A DNA stretch of 64,000 nt from Anthopleura xanthogrammica (taxonomy: Eukaryota; Cnidaria; Anthozoa; Actiniaria; Actiniidae). Below, one piece after another: positions 1-48,290 of the stretch; position 1 is the first letter of the stretch, and every line of letters begins with the position of its first letter. Under the pieces are notes generated by a model that saw only the letters and a program-made list of their open reading frames with translations, made no database searches and was not told the DNA's origin. The position numbers and the translations under genes were made by a program. The stretch is taken from contig OZ025218.1 of assembly GCA_964019055.1 (NCBI GenBank), forward strand, positions 4,965,259 to 5,029,258, given 5' to 3'.

Positions 1-2
1 TT

Positions 3-36944
<36,942 letters not shown>

Positions 36945-36987
36945 ATCACTCGGAAACTTCTCATTTGAAAATTGACCAGTTTTTGTC

Positions 36988-37330
36988 AGAAACTCATAAG
37001 GGGGTGTGTAACAGCCATACATTTCTTTGGTGTGATGCTCCGGAATATTCAAATTTTTGTTGATAAATTTCTTACCAGTAAATCATGTCCTCATGCTTCA
37101 AAAACTCTCAAAATTAAACTAAAGACAGATACACCGTATGTTCCATCGACAAATTCAGTAAATCTCCTTTGAAAGCCAGGAAATTCGGTGAGAATTTGAA
37201 TGTCATAGAAGCGGCCATCTTGGATCAAGCTTATAGTTCCAACTACAGTCAAAAAAACGCTTATTTGCATATCTGAATATTCCGGAGCACAGTGATGGTG
37301 TTACACGTTTCAAACCTCTTATGAGTTTCT
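36988..37330. mobile_element. Inverted-repeat element just after the receptor stop codon
   Basis: Left arm AGAAACTCATAAGGGGGTGT with GCTCCGGAATATTCA; right arm TGAATATTCCGGAGCA with CAAACCTCTTATGAGTTTCT. It starts 44 bases after the U-box stop, so it probably lies in the 3' UTR. Confidence 0.8.
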
Positions 37331-37705
37331 ATTTTTGTATCGTGAAGTATATAGCTAGAATAGCATCAGAAATCCTTCTGCTAGAATCTAATTTATTATG
37401 ATCAAAGCATTATCATGCATAACCGCTTAAAAAGCTGGCGTTTTTTTTATAGAAATTTCTTTGCATAAAAGAAAAAAAAAGAATGCAATGGCGAAAATAG
37501 AAATAGTGAAAAAGGAATGAAAACGAGACTAGAGAAAAAACGAAGGAAGGAAAAGGAGAGGAAAAACGAACACGAAAAAATCTTATCAATACAAATGAAA
37601 TGATAACGGCTTGTGCTTGATGCTGACCTCTCTAAAACAATGACAGTTTACACGTAAGGTAGCGCACTCTAGTCGCATGCAATAGCTGATCTGAAATAGT
37701 AACGT

Positions 37706-37927
37706 AATTGCAAAACTGAGGTGTCATGAAGCCTGCAAAAATTGACTTATAAAATTTTATATCTGAGATAAATCTCGATTTTCAGGAGAGGTCTAGTTTT
37801 GATATTTCCTATACATTTACTATGATATTCATCATTGAGTAGAAAAGTATAATAAAGAAATGTCTGTTTCCTGAGTACTGGGCCACTAAGGATGACACCT
37901 CAGTTTCTCGGTTCTGATTGGCTAATA
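37706..37927. mobile_element. MITE family B, copy 2
   Basis: Left TTGCAAAACTGAGGTGTCAT, right GATGACACCTCAGTTTCTCG, then TCTGATTGGCTAAT as at copy 1 (8790-8981). Confidence 0.7.
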
Positions 37928-38004
37928 TTTTTTCTCAGATCAGCTGGAGTCTACTCTTTGTATACCGTTGTTTTCAATAACACTGATAGACTTATTGTAG
38001 GAGC

Positions 38005-38180
38005 AGGCGTAGCTCAGTTGGTTAGTGCGTGGCCTTCAGAGCTAAGGCTTGATCCTCAGGATCTCCACGTCTGTTTCGACTTCTCTCTAATCCGTGTATA
38101 GCTTCAGCTTTGAATACTCTTAAAACAGAGCACTGATGGAGAGGGAATGTGCACCGTGGGCTCCCTGAGGATAGCAGCCA
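38005..38180 (+). repeat. tRNA-derived repeat (SINE-like)
   Basis: GCAGGCGTAGCTCAGTTGGT followed by TAGTGCGTGGCC has a good A-box; the expected B-box is decayed (TTGATCCTCAGGATCTCC). The rest of the unit shows no other hallmark. Not the same family as 34767-35010. Confidence 0.55.
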
Positions 38181-39964
38181 CGAATCATAGATATAGATAT
38201 AATACCATTAGTATTGTTCAGGTTGCACATTCTTTACTCTAATTGACTTTTGCAAATGCTAAACCTGCTCAAGTGAGTCTGTAGTTTAGGAGTACAGCGG
38301 TATTTATTTAATGGGATAAAAGACCATCGGCAAGGATTCGGGCGTGCAAAGCATTGTGGTCATGTTGCCATTTTTCTTAAACTATTCTTTAATCAATGCT
38401 ATGCAGCTGCTGTGCTAAATAGATATTATAATCGCTTCGGCGATGTTTTCAAGATTATGCATGTTTATAGCGATATCCCAGATAGAAACAAAGTTTATAC
38501 TAGAATACACATACATTACATTACATGATATCCTTTTTAGTGGCAGATCCATGGGTATTGGGTGGCTTGCAACAACGCAAACGATTTGTATGTATTTTCG
38601 TTTTGACATCAATTTTGCTCTCTAAGAGAACGCATATAGATGATGAAAGGATGTATATAAAGAAGAGTGACATTTAATTTTTTTCAATTTTTTATAGTTT
38701 AAATTTTTTGCTATACTTGATTAGAACATGATATATCGTGATATAACTTGGATGCAAACATCTTTTGTTCACCATGCCGTATATTGTTTGTAGCCAAGCT
38801 AAACCACATGTAGTGCATCCTTTTTCTTGATCTCAAACGTCTATAGCAGTATAATTCGTATTGTGAGGGGGAGGGTGCTAGTCGAGTCAGCCTATTCATT
38901 ACTCTTGGATCCGCCCCTTTTTTATAGTAAAGAAGTCCAAGTATTTGCTGAAGATCAAAGTTGTGCGAACCATAGATTTGTATTTATATTCACTTGTTTT
39001 ACAACTGCCTAGTATACTGCAAATAAACTTGAAATTCCTCATAGAGCTGGTCATTTTATTTAACTTATGTTATAGATTAAAGTCCGCCGAATGCAAAGGC
39101 CAAAAGCAGGTAGGGGCGTAGCGAGGTCTCGATTATAGGTGTGGGGGGAGACAATGCACTATTTTCCCGCATATCTACCGGAATCCCGCATGAATTAATT
39201 GCAATTTATAGACTTTTTGAAAAGCCAAAAACCTTTAGAAGAATTCTCTAAACATCGGAGAAAACCAGCAAGTATTTCTATTCCATATGATAAAGGGTTA
39301 ACAGATCGATCCCCAACGACCATAATGTTGACGAAGGATTTATTGAGAGCGTGGATGGGATTTACAGTTAACTGACAATTGGCCTAAATTTAGTAGTTAA
39401 CTGACAAATGAACGTTAACAGTTAACTGACATTTCTGTTATTTTGGTTAAATATTATGGCCAGCGTTTGTGAAATTTAATCAAAATTAGTAGTTAAAACT
39501 GACAATAGGCCAAAAATAAGTAGCTAATTGACAATTGGGTACCTCCATCCACTTAACAATCGAATCATTTTTGACGTCATTTTCATTGTCGATTACAGTG
39601 CAGACGCATAGAAAAGTACCTTCGATTTGTTTTTTACTATAACAGGCAAAGAAAAGATCCAAAAACGAAGAAAAAGTTTGAAAGAAAAAACCGTTTCAAG
39701 CGCGCGCTAGCCACGTGCGCGAGCGATTCGTCATCTCATCGGTCTGTCCTCTTATCGAACATGGCTCTCAGCCAATCAGCGCGCGAGAAATTTACAAGTT
39801 ATGGTAAAAACCTCTTTACTGGACTTACTAAAGGCCCGATTTTGCTCATTTGCATTAGATTCGGTAAGATATCATTTTCAGACCAACTTTTTGTCCGTAT
39901 TTTCCCTAGTATTTATTTTTCAGGTTACATTTGTTCAATTAGAATTTTTGATCTTTTCTCGACT

Positions 39965-40119
39965 GCATTGTTTTCCCATTTCAAACCATGTGTCATTCTC
40001 TTGAGAATAAGATTGAATTCTTTGTTTCAGTTGTATCCATATTCATGTGTCTTCTCATGCACAACCGTTAAACAAAGAAATGGAATGGGAACATTACCCC
40101 GAAGGTAAAAGGACTATAC
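39965..40119. mobile_element. MITE family A, copy 3
   Basis: GTTTTCCCATTTCAAACCAT, TCTCTTGAGAATAAGATT, GTGTCTTCTCATGCACAACC and a closing GAATGGGAACATTACCCC with GAAGGTAAAAGG. Same words as the copies at 8302 and 22096. Confidence 0.75.
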
Positions 40120-40289
40120 ACCGAATAGAAATATGGCGACCAATTTAAATAACTATTGTTCTGAACTGACTAGCCTCTCATACATGTGATAACGCTTTTA
40201 TATTTTCACGTGAACACGAGACTAGTCAGTCGGCAGGACAATAGTAGTTATTCAAATTGGTCGCCATATTTCGATTCGGTGTATTCTAA
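40119..40289. mobile_element. Inverted-repeat element with 35-bp arms
   Basis: Left ACACCGAATAGAAATATGGC then GACCAATTTAAATAACTA; right TAGTTATTCAAATTGGTCGC then CATATTTCGATTCGGTGT. It lies directly beside the family A copy. Confidence 0.85.
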
Positions 40290-40332
40290 CAGGGTTATCA
40301 ACAACAACCATATCAGTAATGACAACATTAAT

Positions 40333-40559
40333 TTATCTGATATTGACAGTAGTTTTTTTGGTTCTCATGAAACAAACAAACACATAGTTAGGACCGCCAG
40401 GAGCATTAGCGGCCAGGCGTGGGTCGTTGATCACATTCCCAGCGCCATCCGTGTTTGTGATACGAGTTTGTCCAGGTTTATGAGACCAGCGTCCATTACT
40501 GTCCAGACGATACCAGTGAAAATCAACACCTGCGAAGTTAAATAATGATAATAATAATG

Positions 40560-40596
<37 letters not shown>

Positions 40597-40773
40597 TAAT
40601 AATGATAATTAATACTAGTAATGATTGTGAAATAGTTAAGGCTTTGTATGCTGTCTAAGTACGATGCCATTTGATCTATCAGTTCGGAAATTAAGAATTT
40701 TGGTTAGAAATTATGCCATATTTCCGCAATCTTCTGTAAAAAGGCAAGTCAGACAAAAGTTGAAATAAACCAC

Positions 40774-40835
<62 letters not shown>

Positions 40836-42248
40836 CTTAACCGTTAGAAACGATGGAAGAGTATCGAAATGCTTTCAGTCCCATGTCGGTCCATTTGTCA
40901 TAGGCCTTTTCTGTGCTCGACAAACAAGATTCATTATGGTCTAGCTTCGGCACAAACAACACCATATAAGGCATGACGAACCAATTTTTTTGAAATTCGC
41001 GTTAATTTCATGGAGCGTTAATTTCCTATAATAAGGTATGACCCTAGATTACCAAGCTTGCTACTTGCCTGGATCAACGACGAGTGCTACAAGATGATAT
41101 GGACCATTCGGTGATATATTCGGGATAGCGCCACCAGCAGCTGCCTCGACCTTAACCAGACCATCTCTTCTTGACGCTTCTTTTATCTCATCATTAGTTA
41201 TTCCGCCATATATCAGCCCACTCCCTCTTCCTGGCTGTGCGAAGCTATTTGTAGCCTTGTCGTTGCCGTAATTGTAGCAGTTGTTTCTGGGTCTTGCGTA
41301 ATTAGAATTCCAAGTGGCGCTTGCTGGATCGAAGTCAGGAGCAACACGTTTTACTACACGTCCCTTGAAGTTGGAATTCAACTCTTTAAGATCCACAGGC
41401 AAGACTCTCCCTCCCTTGATAACCACAGCCATCTGATCTTTAAGTGAATCAGGTAGTTTTTGCCCCACAGGGATTGAAAGTAGGAGCTGTTCCTGCAGTT
41501 CTTTTGTCTTTGGGCCTACAATCAAACTGGCCTGTTCTTGGCCACTTTCGAGTACAAGAAACCCCTTGTAGCCAAGCTGGGCGGGCATTTGCTCGGGGAG
41601 GAATGTGGCTTGCGAATTCTTGGCGGCGCCGAGCAGCTTTTTGATTTTTTGGTAGTTGAAGGTGTTTGGGGTGATCTTCCACTGTGGATCAGGAACACCA
41701 GAAAAGACTGCCAAAGTGACATTCAAAGCTTCGGGAGATACTATAGAAAAGACAGGATTGGTTAAAAATTTGGGCCGTACTTTATATATTTAATGCCATT
41801 TAACTACCAAAATACATAATGTTATTAACCGTCCTAAAGTTGGCCCGGATATGGAAAAACTGTACCCGATTTCTTGAATATAAGAACCGAGGCCGACTTT
41901 AGAACGGTAAATAACTTTTTTTTTTCATTGACTTTTCCAATTGTTTTGCTTCCGTTATCTCATGCGCGCGTGGATGACGTCTGGATACCGAACCGCGGGC
42001 AGATACTGAGAAAACACCGTCCGCTCAAACAGCCAATCAGAACGCACGAGGTTTAGGATACCGGACCGGAAAAATATATTTTACTTTGAACAAGAAATAA
42101 CTTCAAGCATAAGTGTACAATCATCGAGGAGTGCCTAAACCACCGACTCATGGATTTCATACCAACCAAAAAGTCTCTTACCCGTAGCACTTCCTTGGCA
42201 TTCTCCAAGGTAACCAATGATTGTGAGAGCAAATATGAACATCTTCAT
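40333..42248 (-). CDS. Secreted protein with bacterial-like C-terminal domain, three exons, GC-AG intron
   Basis: Exons (minus): 42182-42248, 41069-41740, 40333-40529; 311 residues. The first encodes a signal peptide (MKMFIFALTIIGYLGECQG). The ATG at 42248 is chosen because it opens this leader. The second carries NCYNYGNDKATNSFAQPGR, EASRRDGLV and HLVALVVDPG. It would stop two codons past DPG, but CCAG followed by GCAAGT is a textbook GC donor. Joining in phase 1 gives DPGVDFHWYRLDSNGRWSHK, GQTRITNTD and ITDPRxA-like INDPRLA. I recall this motif series from bacterial hypothetical proteins and some marine-invertebrate secreted proteins, unverified. Function unknown; transfer from bacteria is possible. 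Confidence 0.75.
40547..40834 (+). repeat. Two (ATA)n microsatellites
   Basis: At 40547-40610 and 40773-40834, both inside the GC-AG intron of the secreted-protein gene. Confidence 0.95.
41823..41914. mobile_element. Small MITE in intron 1 of the secreted-protein gene
   Basis: TTATTAACCGTCCTAAAGTT then GGCCC; right arm GGCCGACTTTAGAACGGT then AAATAA. About 92 bp. Confidence 0.7.
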
Positions 42249-43049
42249 TCTGTTGGTTTCTTATGGGTACAAAATCTGGACAGAGGTTTAAAAAAAAAAG
42301 CAAGTTAAATTATATTAAAGTAATCAATGGAGGTAAATCAACTTCGTGTAATTATGTGTCTGCTGTAGATAGTGATTTGACACTTGTCTCAAATGCCTAT
42401 AATAATAAACACTACCTATTCATTCCTGACACAACAATAACCGTTTGATATTTGATTATCTTTTATTGTTGTTTTTTTCTGTTAGCAGTTCTGAGCAAAA
42501 GCCTTAGTTTTGCTTGATGACGAATTTTTATTATTTTTATTATTATTATTACTATTATTTTTTGGGGTAGATTATTTAAAATTCCAACCAGAAATCTACT
42601 GGAGAATCCATTAAAGCAAAGTGACACAAGCTATTTTTAAAATGGTTGGCACATTAACATCACAATGACAATGTTTATAAACATTACATCTACCTATATC
42701 CACTTACCGAGTATGTTCAGTCCTTCAAAACAGATGCACTTCTCATACGACTGAGGTTTTTACTCATAACAATGTGATGGGTTAGACTGAACCTTATGAC
42801 ATAACGATGCAAGGAGCTTCGGAATTCATTACCGTTCGTTGCATGACTTTTCCATTAAATCCAAACAATAAAACACTTGTAAGAACTCGACCGAAAAGCA
42901 AGTGGTTGATTGAAGCTTGATTAATGGGAACAACGATTCACAGCTTGTCCAACTGGTTCCTTTCATATGCGACAGGTTTAAAGAATAATGGCATCACTCT
43001 AAATGGTGCACTATGCATACATTTATTGAAGAGGTGTGAACTAATATCA

Positions 43050-43380
43050 CAGTCAAAACGGCTAAAGCGTACCCCCCCCCCCCCCCTAGAATCCATTAAT
43101 AAGTTCATTATTGGAATATTGAGTTCATTATTCACTCTGACTCCAAACTTGAAAATAGATTATCTTCTTCAGTTTTGATTCGATTCTTCAACAATTGCCA
43201 TGCCAAGGAAAAAAAACTCCCCAGAAAGGCCATCCCTTAGAATTTTAGTTGTGAAATGAATGTGAAGTCTGGAGTCTTCGATCTATTAATGAAAACTCAG
43301 AGTGATTAATCAACTCAATATTCGAATAATGAAATCAATAGTGGAGCCTAGGGGGGTACGCTTGAGCCGTTTTGTCTGTA
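43050..43380. mobile_element. Inverted-repeat element with AAACGGCT ends
   Basis: Left CAAAACGGCTAAAGCGTACC then a C run, AATCCATTAATAAGTTCATT; right AATGAAATCAATAGTGG, GGGGGGTACGCTTGAGCCGT, TTTG. Arms of about 75 bp, diverged. Confidence 0.75.
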
Positions 43381-44392
43381 GCTAAAATAATTTTGTTGCT
43401 TGGTAAATGTATTAGAAGTTGTTATGTATTTCTTTGTCTAGAAACCCGAAGGTCGTGGGTTCAAATCCCGGCAGGAACTCGGATTTTTTTCCAGAAAAAT
43501 TTGCTTGAAGAAACACATGATAACTTCTAATTTATACATTTCTATAAAAAAAGAAGTAACGCTAAAAAATCCTTAAAGGTTGTTTTCGCATCCATCAGTC
43601 TGTTAAATTTCTCCTTTATTCAGTACTGATGTGAACAAGGCATTTTGGTACGCTATTCGTAGGCCTTGATTGTTTGTTTGTATTGATAATTATTTACACA
43701 TAATATTTATCTATAGGTTATAAGTCGGTTGTTTCGAAAGACGTTTAGCAATCCATTTGGTTTTTCTACGAAAAATGATTCTTAGTTTAACAGTTTAATA
43801 GTTTAATGATGCTTTATACCATTATATTACAGCAAGAAAATAAATGAATATAAATTACAGCAGGAAAAAATAAATAAAATAAAAAATGGTAATGGATAGT
43901 AGTAGAGGGAAACTGAATTCCCATGTAAAAACTACTCTCCTTAGTAATAATAATATATAAAAGAATCTCTCACACTATCACTCACATGCACTAAAATTTC
44001 AAAATGGCAATATTCAGTGATCTTAATGCTCAACTTGTATATATTGTACGCAAGCGACTTTCGACGAGTAAAAGTATGCACTTTAATATGATCTCACTCC
44101 TAAACAAGAACGGTAACCCCCATTTTTAAATTATTTGCTCATGAAACTTCTATGATGGTCTTATCACAGGTATCCCAAGCTGGGTTTCTGTGGTGTCGTA
44201 TTATAAGAAAATGTATGGCGATCCTTAAAAATTCTCGATAAAATCGTCAAGATGTGAATAAAAGTGAAGAAATCTTAGCTGACCTTTAGAAAGTAAAAGC
44301 TCTATCACCCTGCGTGGCTAGAATTCGGATTAAGCCAGTTTTAGCGTTTTTTTCCTTAATATATATTTTTTCAGTTCGCGACTTCGGGTTCA

Positions 44393-44753
44393 TAAAGGGA
44401 CACTTGGACGAAAATCGATGAAAATTGAAAATGACTTGAAACTTGGTTAAACCTATCTATATGGCTCTAATAGTATCCAAGCAACATATTTTCTTCACAG
44501 TTAAAAGTGGTGGGTAAAAATTGGTCATTTTTTTCAGCATCTAAATTGTGAGTAAATGACGTCATTTACTCAACCCTATTGTTCTTTTACCTTTTGAACC
44601 AAGATTTCTCAACTGCAAGTGGCTCCCAGGCTAAGATTTTCGCAAATCTGGTTTTCCTGAACATAATTGAGTAATATTATCCTCAAATATTTGAATTATT
44701 CTGACTTTCGAAAATGGAGGCGTTTTCATCCAAGTGTGCCTTTAAGAAACTTC
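44393..44753. mobile_element. Inverted-repeat element
   Basis: Left TAAAGGGACACTTGGACGAA, right TTTTCATCCAAGTGTGCCTT, bounding about 360 bp of non-coding sequence. Confidence 0.7.
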
Positions 44754-44963
44754 AAATTTCATAATCATAATAAATTATAAATAAAATATATTATTACAAT
44801 TTCCAATTAAAAAAATATTTTTATATTTACAAAGAAATTTTGAAAAATAATATGATAATCATGAATCTAAGAGGCCATTCATTACTTATCATGGGAAATA
44901 GCAAAAATGCATTTTTTTTTTCACCCCAACCTCCTATTGGTATGCCTCAATTTTTTCGCCCTG

Positions 44964-44969
44964 TTTATT
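44964..44969 (-). promoter_or_regulatory. Candidate polyadenylation signal of the NOX-like gene
   Basis: TTTATT on the plus strand is AATAAA on the minus strand, about 106 bases beyond the stop codon at 45075. Confidence 0.5.
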
Positions 44970-45074
44970 TCCATCATTTTTAAGACTCTTCTTTTCATTG
45001 ATAATTTCAAGGACTGAGACTGTGTCTGAACAACTGAGCCGGTACAACAAGTACACCTCCAATCTGCTAACTGT

Positions 45075-46655
45075 TTAGAACTCAAACACCTCTTTATGAA
45101 AGTCAAAAGTTACCCCAGCAGATGAATTTTTAACGCAAAGTTTTTCTACTGTATCTACTAAAGTGGATGGACCGCAGGTCAATACTGCAACTCTCCTTGC
45201 TTTCGATTCTAGAGCATGGCCTTTCATTTTTGTGAATAATTCAGGCAAATTTGGACGGCCAAATTTCAGTTCAGATTGGATGTCTGGATTAATGTTGGCT
45301 TCTGCAAATCTCGCTGAATCTCTTTCTCTGGTCAAATGAAAATAATTTTCCATGACTTCTTGTGGTTCGCCTCTCACTAGTAAGTCTGGAGAGAATGAAT
45401 ATGGAAGCCTGTGGTCGGTAACCTTGTTGAAATACTCCTTATCGTATTCCAGGACAGAGGATACCATGAATAGGTCACGTACCGACCATACAAACATCAC
45501 TTTTTTCACGTCCCTACCCCTCCTGCGTTGATACATTATATCATTACAGATGGACTGCATTGGTGTGATTCCAATGCCTCCGCTTACAAACAAAATGTGC
45601 TTGTATCGAGAGCCATCGATATCGAGACACGGAGCGCCATATGGTCCATCGAAGTAAACCGTTATTGGCTTTGTTTCTGCTACGTAGTCGTAGAGTTTCT
45701 GTGTCCAGTCGCCCAGCACTCGGATGTGAATGGAAACTTTGTTTTCATGAGGGGATGATGAGATGCTAAATGGATGCCATTCGAACAGAGACACACCGGG
45801 TACACACATAAAACAGTATTGACCAGCCTTGTACTTAAAGTCATCCTTGAGGAACGTTATGCGGATTACATTTGAAGGAAGCCTGACAGCAAGGACATCT
45901 TTTCGCTTATGATAATTGAACAGAGCGATCAAAAGACGACATATGATGTCAAAGGCCCAAAGACCCGCACCAAACACGATGGCTCCAGCATCGTGTGCGA
46001 ATGCAGCTCCGATGACTACCAGGAAAAGGACCCAGTGAACACGCAAAAAGGCTTCGAAGAACTTCCGACGAACAGGCCATAAAGAAATGATGCAAAGTGC
46101 AGCCATGCTACCGGTCAGTACCAAACCTGATCCATCCCATTCTCTAGATACATAACCATGCCATGCGCCTACGAGAACACTCAGGTACGCGCAGATTTTG
46201 TGCCAAATCAAAGCCCTTTCGAACGGCAAACCGGTAAAGAGGATCCATAATGAATTACGGCAAGCAAATGCGAAGGACAAAGCGGCCGGGATGATCGCCA
46301 CGGCACCAGTTGCTTCAGCATTGTCTTCGTTAGCTTTGTCTCCCATGACTGCTAGAATCCCAGCAAGTCCACCAAGAAGAAGAAGGAAAAATAGCACTTC
46401 TCCAAGAACTACTCCAAAAAGCAATCTCGTGTGAAAAATACTTAGGATTTTCCATCTGCAATAATAGAAGATGGGAAAAGGCACCAAGCGGTTGAGAATC
46501 GGCGAGTCGTACTTAGAGTCTTCATATTCTCTCCAAGGCTTCTGTTGTTCTAACACTTCTACCGTAAAAGACTCCGTTATCGGTGATGGAGACGGCGAAT
46601 GACTTCCTTGGCTGTCCTTTGGTTGCTTTATCGATACTTGGTACGATTTTGGCAT
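45075..46655 (-). CDS. NADPH oxidase / ferric-reductase-like flavocytochrome, intronless
   Basis: 526 residues in one exon. Residues 60-245 hold about six membrane segments with four spaced histidines: H152 and H166 (WHKICAYLSVLVGAWH), H207 and H221 (HWVLFLVVIGAAFAH). These pairs, each 14 apart, are the two-haem ligands of this superfamily. Residues 250-345 are the FAD domain with HPFSISSSP at 294-302. GGIGITPMQSI at 359-369 and CGPSTLV near 496 are the NADPH-binding motifs, and the end FHKEVFEF is NOX-like. It would pass electrons from NADPH through FAD and two haems to O2 or a metal across the membrane. No EF-hands are present. Lack of introns contrasts with the neighbours and may reflect retroposition or transfer. 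Substrate (superoxide or ferric iron) cannot be told from sequence. Confidence 0.88.
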   Translation of the reverse strand: MPKSYQVSIKQPKDSQGSHSPSPSPITESFTVEVLEQQKPWREYEDSKYDSPILNRLVPFPIFYYCRWKILSIFHTRLLFGVVLGEVLFFLLLLGGLAGILAVMGDKANEDNAEATGAVAIIPAALSFAFACRNSLWILFTGLPFERALIWHKICAYLSVLVGAWHGYVSREWDGSGLVLTGSMAALCIISLWPVRRKFFEAFLRVHWVLFLVVIGAAFAHDAGAIVFGAGLWAFDIICRLLIALFNYHKRKDVLAVRLPSNVIRITFLKDDFKYKAGQYCFMCVPGVSLFEWHPFSISSSPHENKVSIHIRVLGDWTQKLYDYVAETKPITVYFDGPYGAPCLDIDGSRYKHILFVSGGIGITPMQSICNDIMYQRRRGRDVKKVMFVWSVRDLFMVSSVLEYDKEYFNKVTDHRLPYSFSPDLLVRGEPQEVMENYFHLTRERDSARFAEANINPDIQSELKFGRPNLPELFTKMKGHALESKARRVAVLTCGPSTLVDTVEKLCVKNSSAGVTFDFHKEVFEF

Positions 46656-47446
46656 CTTTAGACTGGTTTGCTGGCTTGTAGATCAATACTTTTGCCTAGA
46701 TTCCATGTACATAGCTTCACTAGCACTCAATTTATTTCTGTGCTACAACTAAATGAATGACTAATGCTGTTATCCGAAAAGGAAATTACCATAACAATAT
46801 CCACAACAAAGAAGTCAAGTATGCGAGGATCGCGTATCCAAGAGACACGCTGCGACCTCTCCGTTACCTGTCACGTCAGTATGTTGAAATATACCTACAT
46901 ATTATGGAAATGCACGGTGATTGCACACGCTAACGTAAATAATTGTTTACTATAACTATTTGAATACTTTTGGATAACATTGAATTAGTGGCTAAATAAA
47001 ACCAAGCTATTGCTTTTAAAGAACCAAGCATGACATGACGTGTGTTAGATTTGCATAAACGCGTACGTGCAACCATGGTTAGTATTTGTTGAACGAGATG
47101 ACTTCACACATATACGTTAAAACTTGCGATTTCTAACAGAAAGTGAAATGCTACGAACATGAGAAACGTTGTTTATGCGACATAAATGTTTTCTACGCAC
47201 AGCACTGATGAGAATACTGTTAATAATGTGTTCGTAATATTGCATATTGCAAAGGAATCTAAAATACACTGAAATCATAACAAGATTCACTTAAGTACCA
47301 TGGTACGAAAATAGCATGGTCTGACATCGAGGGACCACTTCAGAGCCTCCAGAAAGTATTTGAATGCAACGAGTAAGGTTTAAAAAAGCTTAATATTGAA
47401 TGTTTTGGCTGGGGCCACCGAACAAGTGTAGTATTTTACAGCTAAT

Positions 47447-47975
47447 TTACGTCACGAGTGACCAGTAACCCGAATGATTGGAATTTCGGCGGCTTCGTTT
47501 GAAGTTCCAAATCTGGGCGCCAAGGCTATGAACAAAACTCCGGCAACTCATAATAATTTTATTTTAAAAACAATTTTTTTGAAGCTGATACTTAGCGATG
47601 TGGTTGGCAAGTGAATTCTTTTGGTAATTATTTCACAATCATTCATGATAGCGGGTCCAAAACGTAATTTTTAACTGAACTTTCTTTGGAATACCGGAGC
47701 CGTTGATCGGAGATTTGAAATGTTACTGCGATTCTCAATATTCTGCGAACTCAGACATTTCAATGGCTTGTTGTGAAAGTGGTTTTTCGCTGCCGTCAAT
47801 CAAAACTAATCAGTCGGTACCTTTTATATTTTTGATTGGCGGCAGTGAAAAACCAAATTTCAACGGGCAACTCGCAACTACCGAGTTCGCAGAATATTGA
47901 GAATCGCAGTAATATGAAGACTTGAAAACTACATTTGAATTCTCGGATTTACTGGTCACGCGTGACGTAAAGTAG
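47447..47975. mobile_element. Nested inverted-repeat element
   Basis: Outer arms TTACGTCACGAGTGACCAGT and ACTGGTCACGCGTGACGTAA. Inner arms TTACTGCGATTCTCAATATT then CTGCGAACTC (from 47722), and GAGTTCGCAGAATATTGAGA then ATCGCAGTAA (to 47913), with a further inverted TTTTTCGCTGCCGTCAATCA pair in the centre. Confidence 0.8.
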
Positions 47976-48290
47976 GAAAGTGTTGATAACACGTGCAAAA
48001 TCGTAAATTGTTCAAACAAACAAAGCAAAATATTTTATCGATACGTAGACGCAGAGAACTGTAATTCACAGAATGTAAACTTCAAAATATTAGTACTATC
48101 TTTGACTGGTAGGCATTTCTTTTGATAATCTTCGATTCGTATAAACCCTGAAAGAAATTAGATGGTTTTAAAACATTTTCCTTGTTTCGACCGACTTTGA
48201 TCCTAAATATTTCGTAATCTTCGAGCTTCACCACAGGGAGCCCAACTTAGATAAAAGTAAAAGGTGAAAATAAAATCGGAACAAAAAAAT

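Larger units (their letters stand above)
36945..40332. other. Intergenic region, receptor gene to secreted-protein gene
   Basis: The two genes converge here. Holds the element at 36988-37330, family B copy 2 (37706-37927), a tRNA-like repeat (38005-38180), family A copy 3 (39965-40119) and a palindromic element (40119-40289). No exon with coding support was found. Confidence 0.6.
42249..44963. other. Intergenic region between the two minus-strand genes
   Basis: AT-rich and without coding support. It holds inverted-repeat elements at 43050-43380 and 44393-44753. At about 43452-43482 is a tRNA-like B-box (GGGTTCAAATCCCGG) flanked by short inverted words (TTAGAAGTTGTTATG and CATGATAACTTCTAA), probably another tRNA-derived repeat. 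Confidence 0.55.

Noticed and set aside
43440..43490. tRNA gene
   Set aside because: Only a B-box-like GGGTTCAAATCCCGG is clear; no matching acceptor stem or A-box could be drawn.
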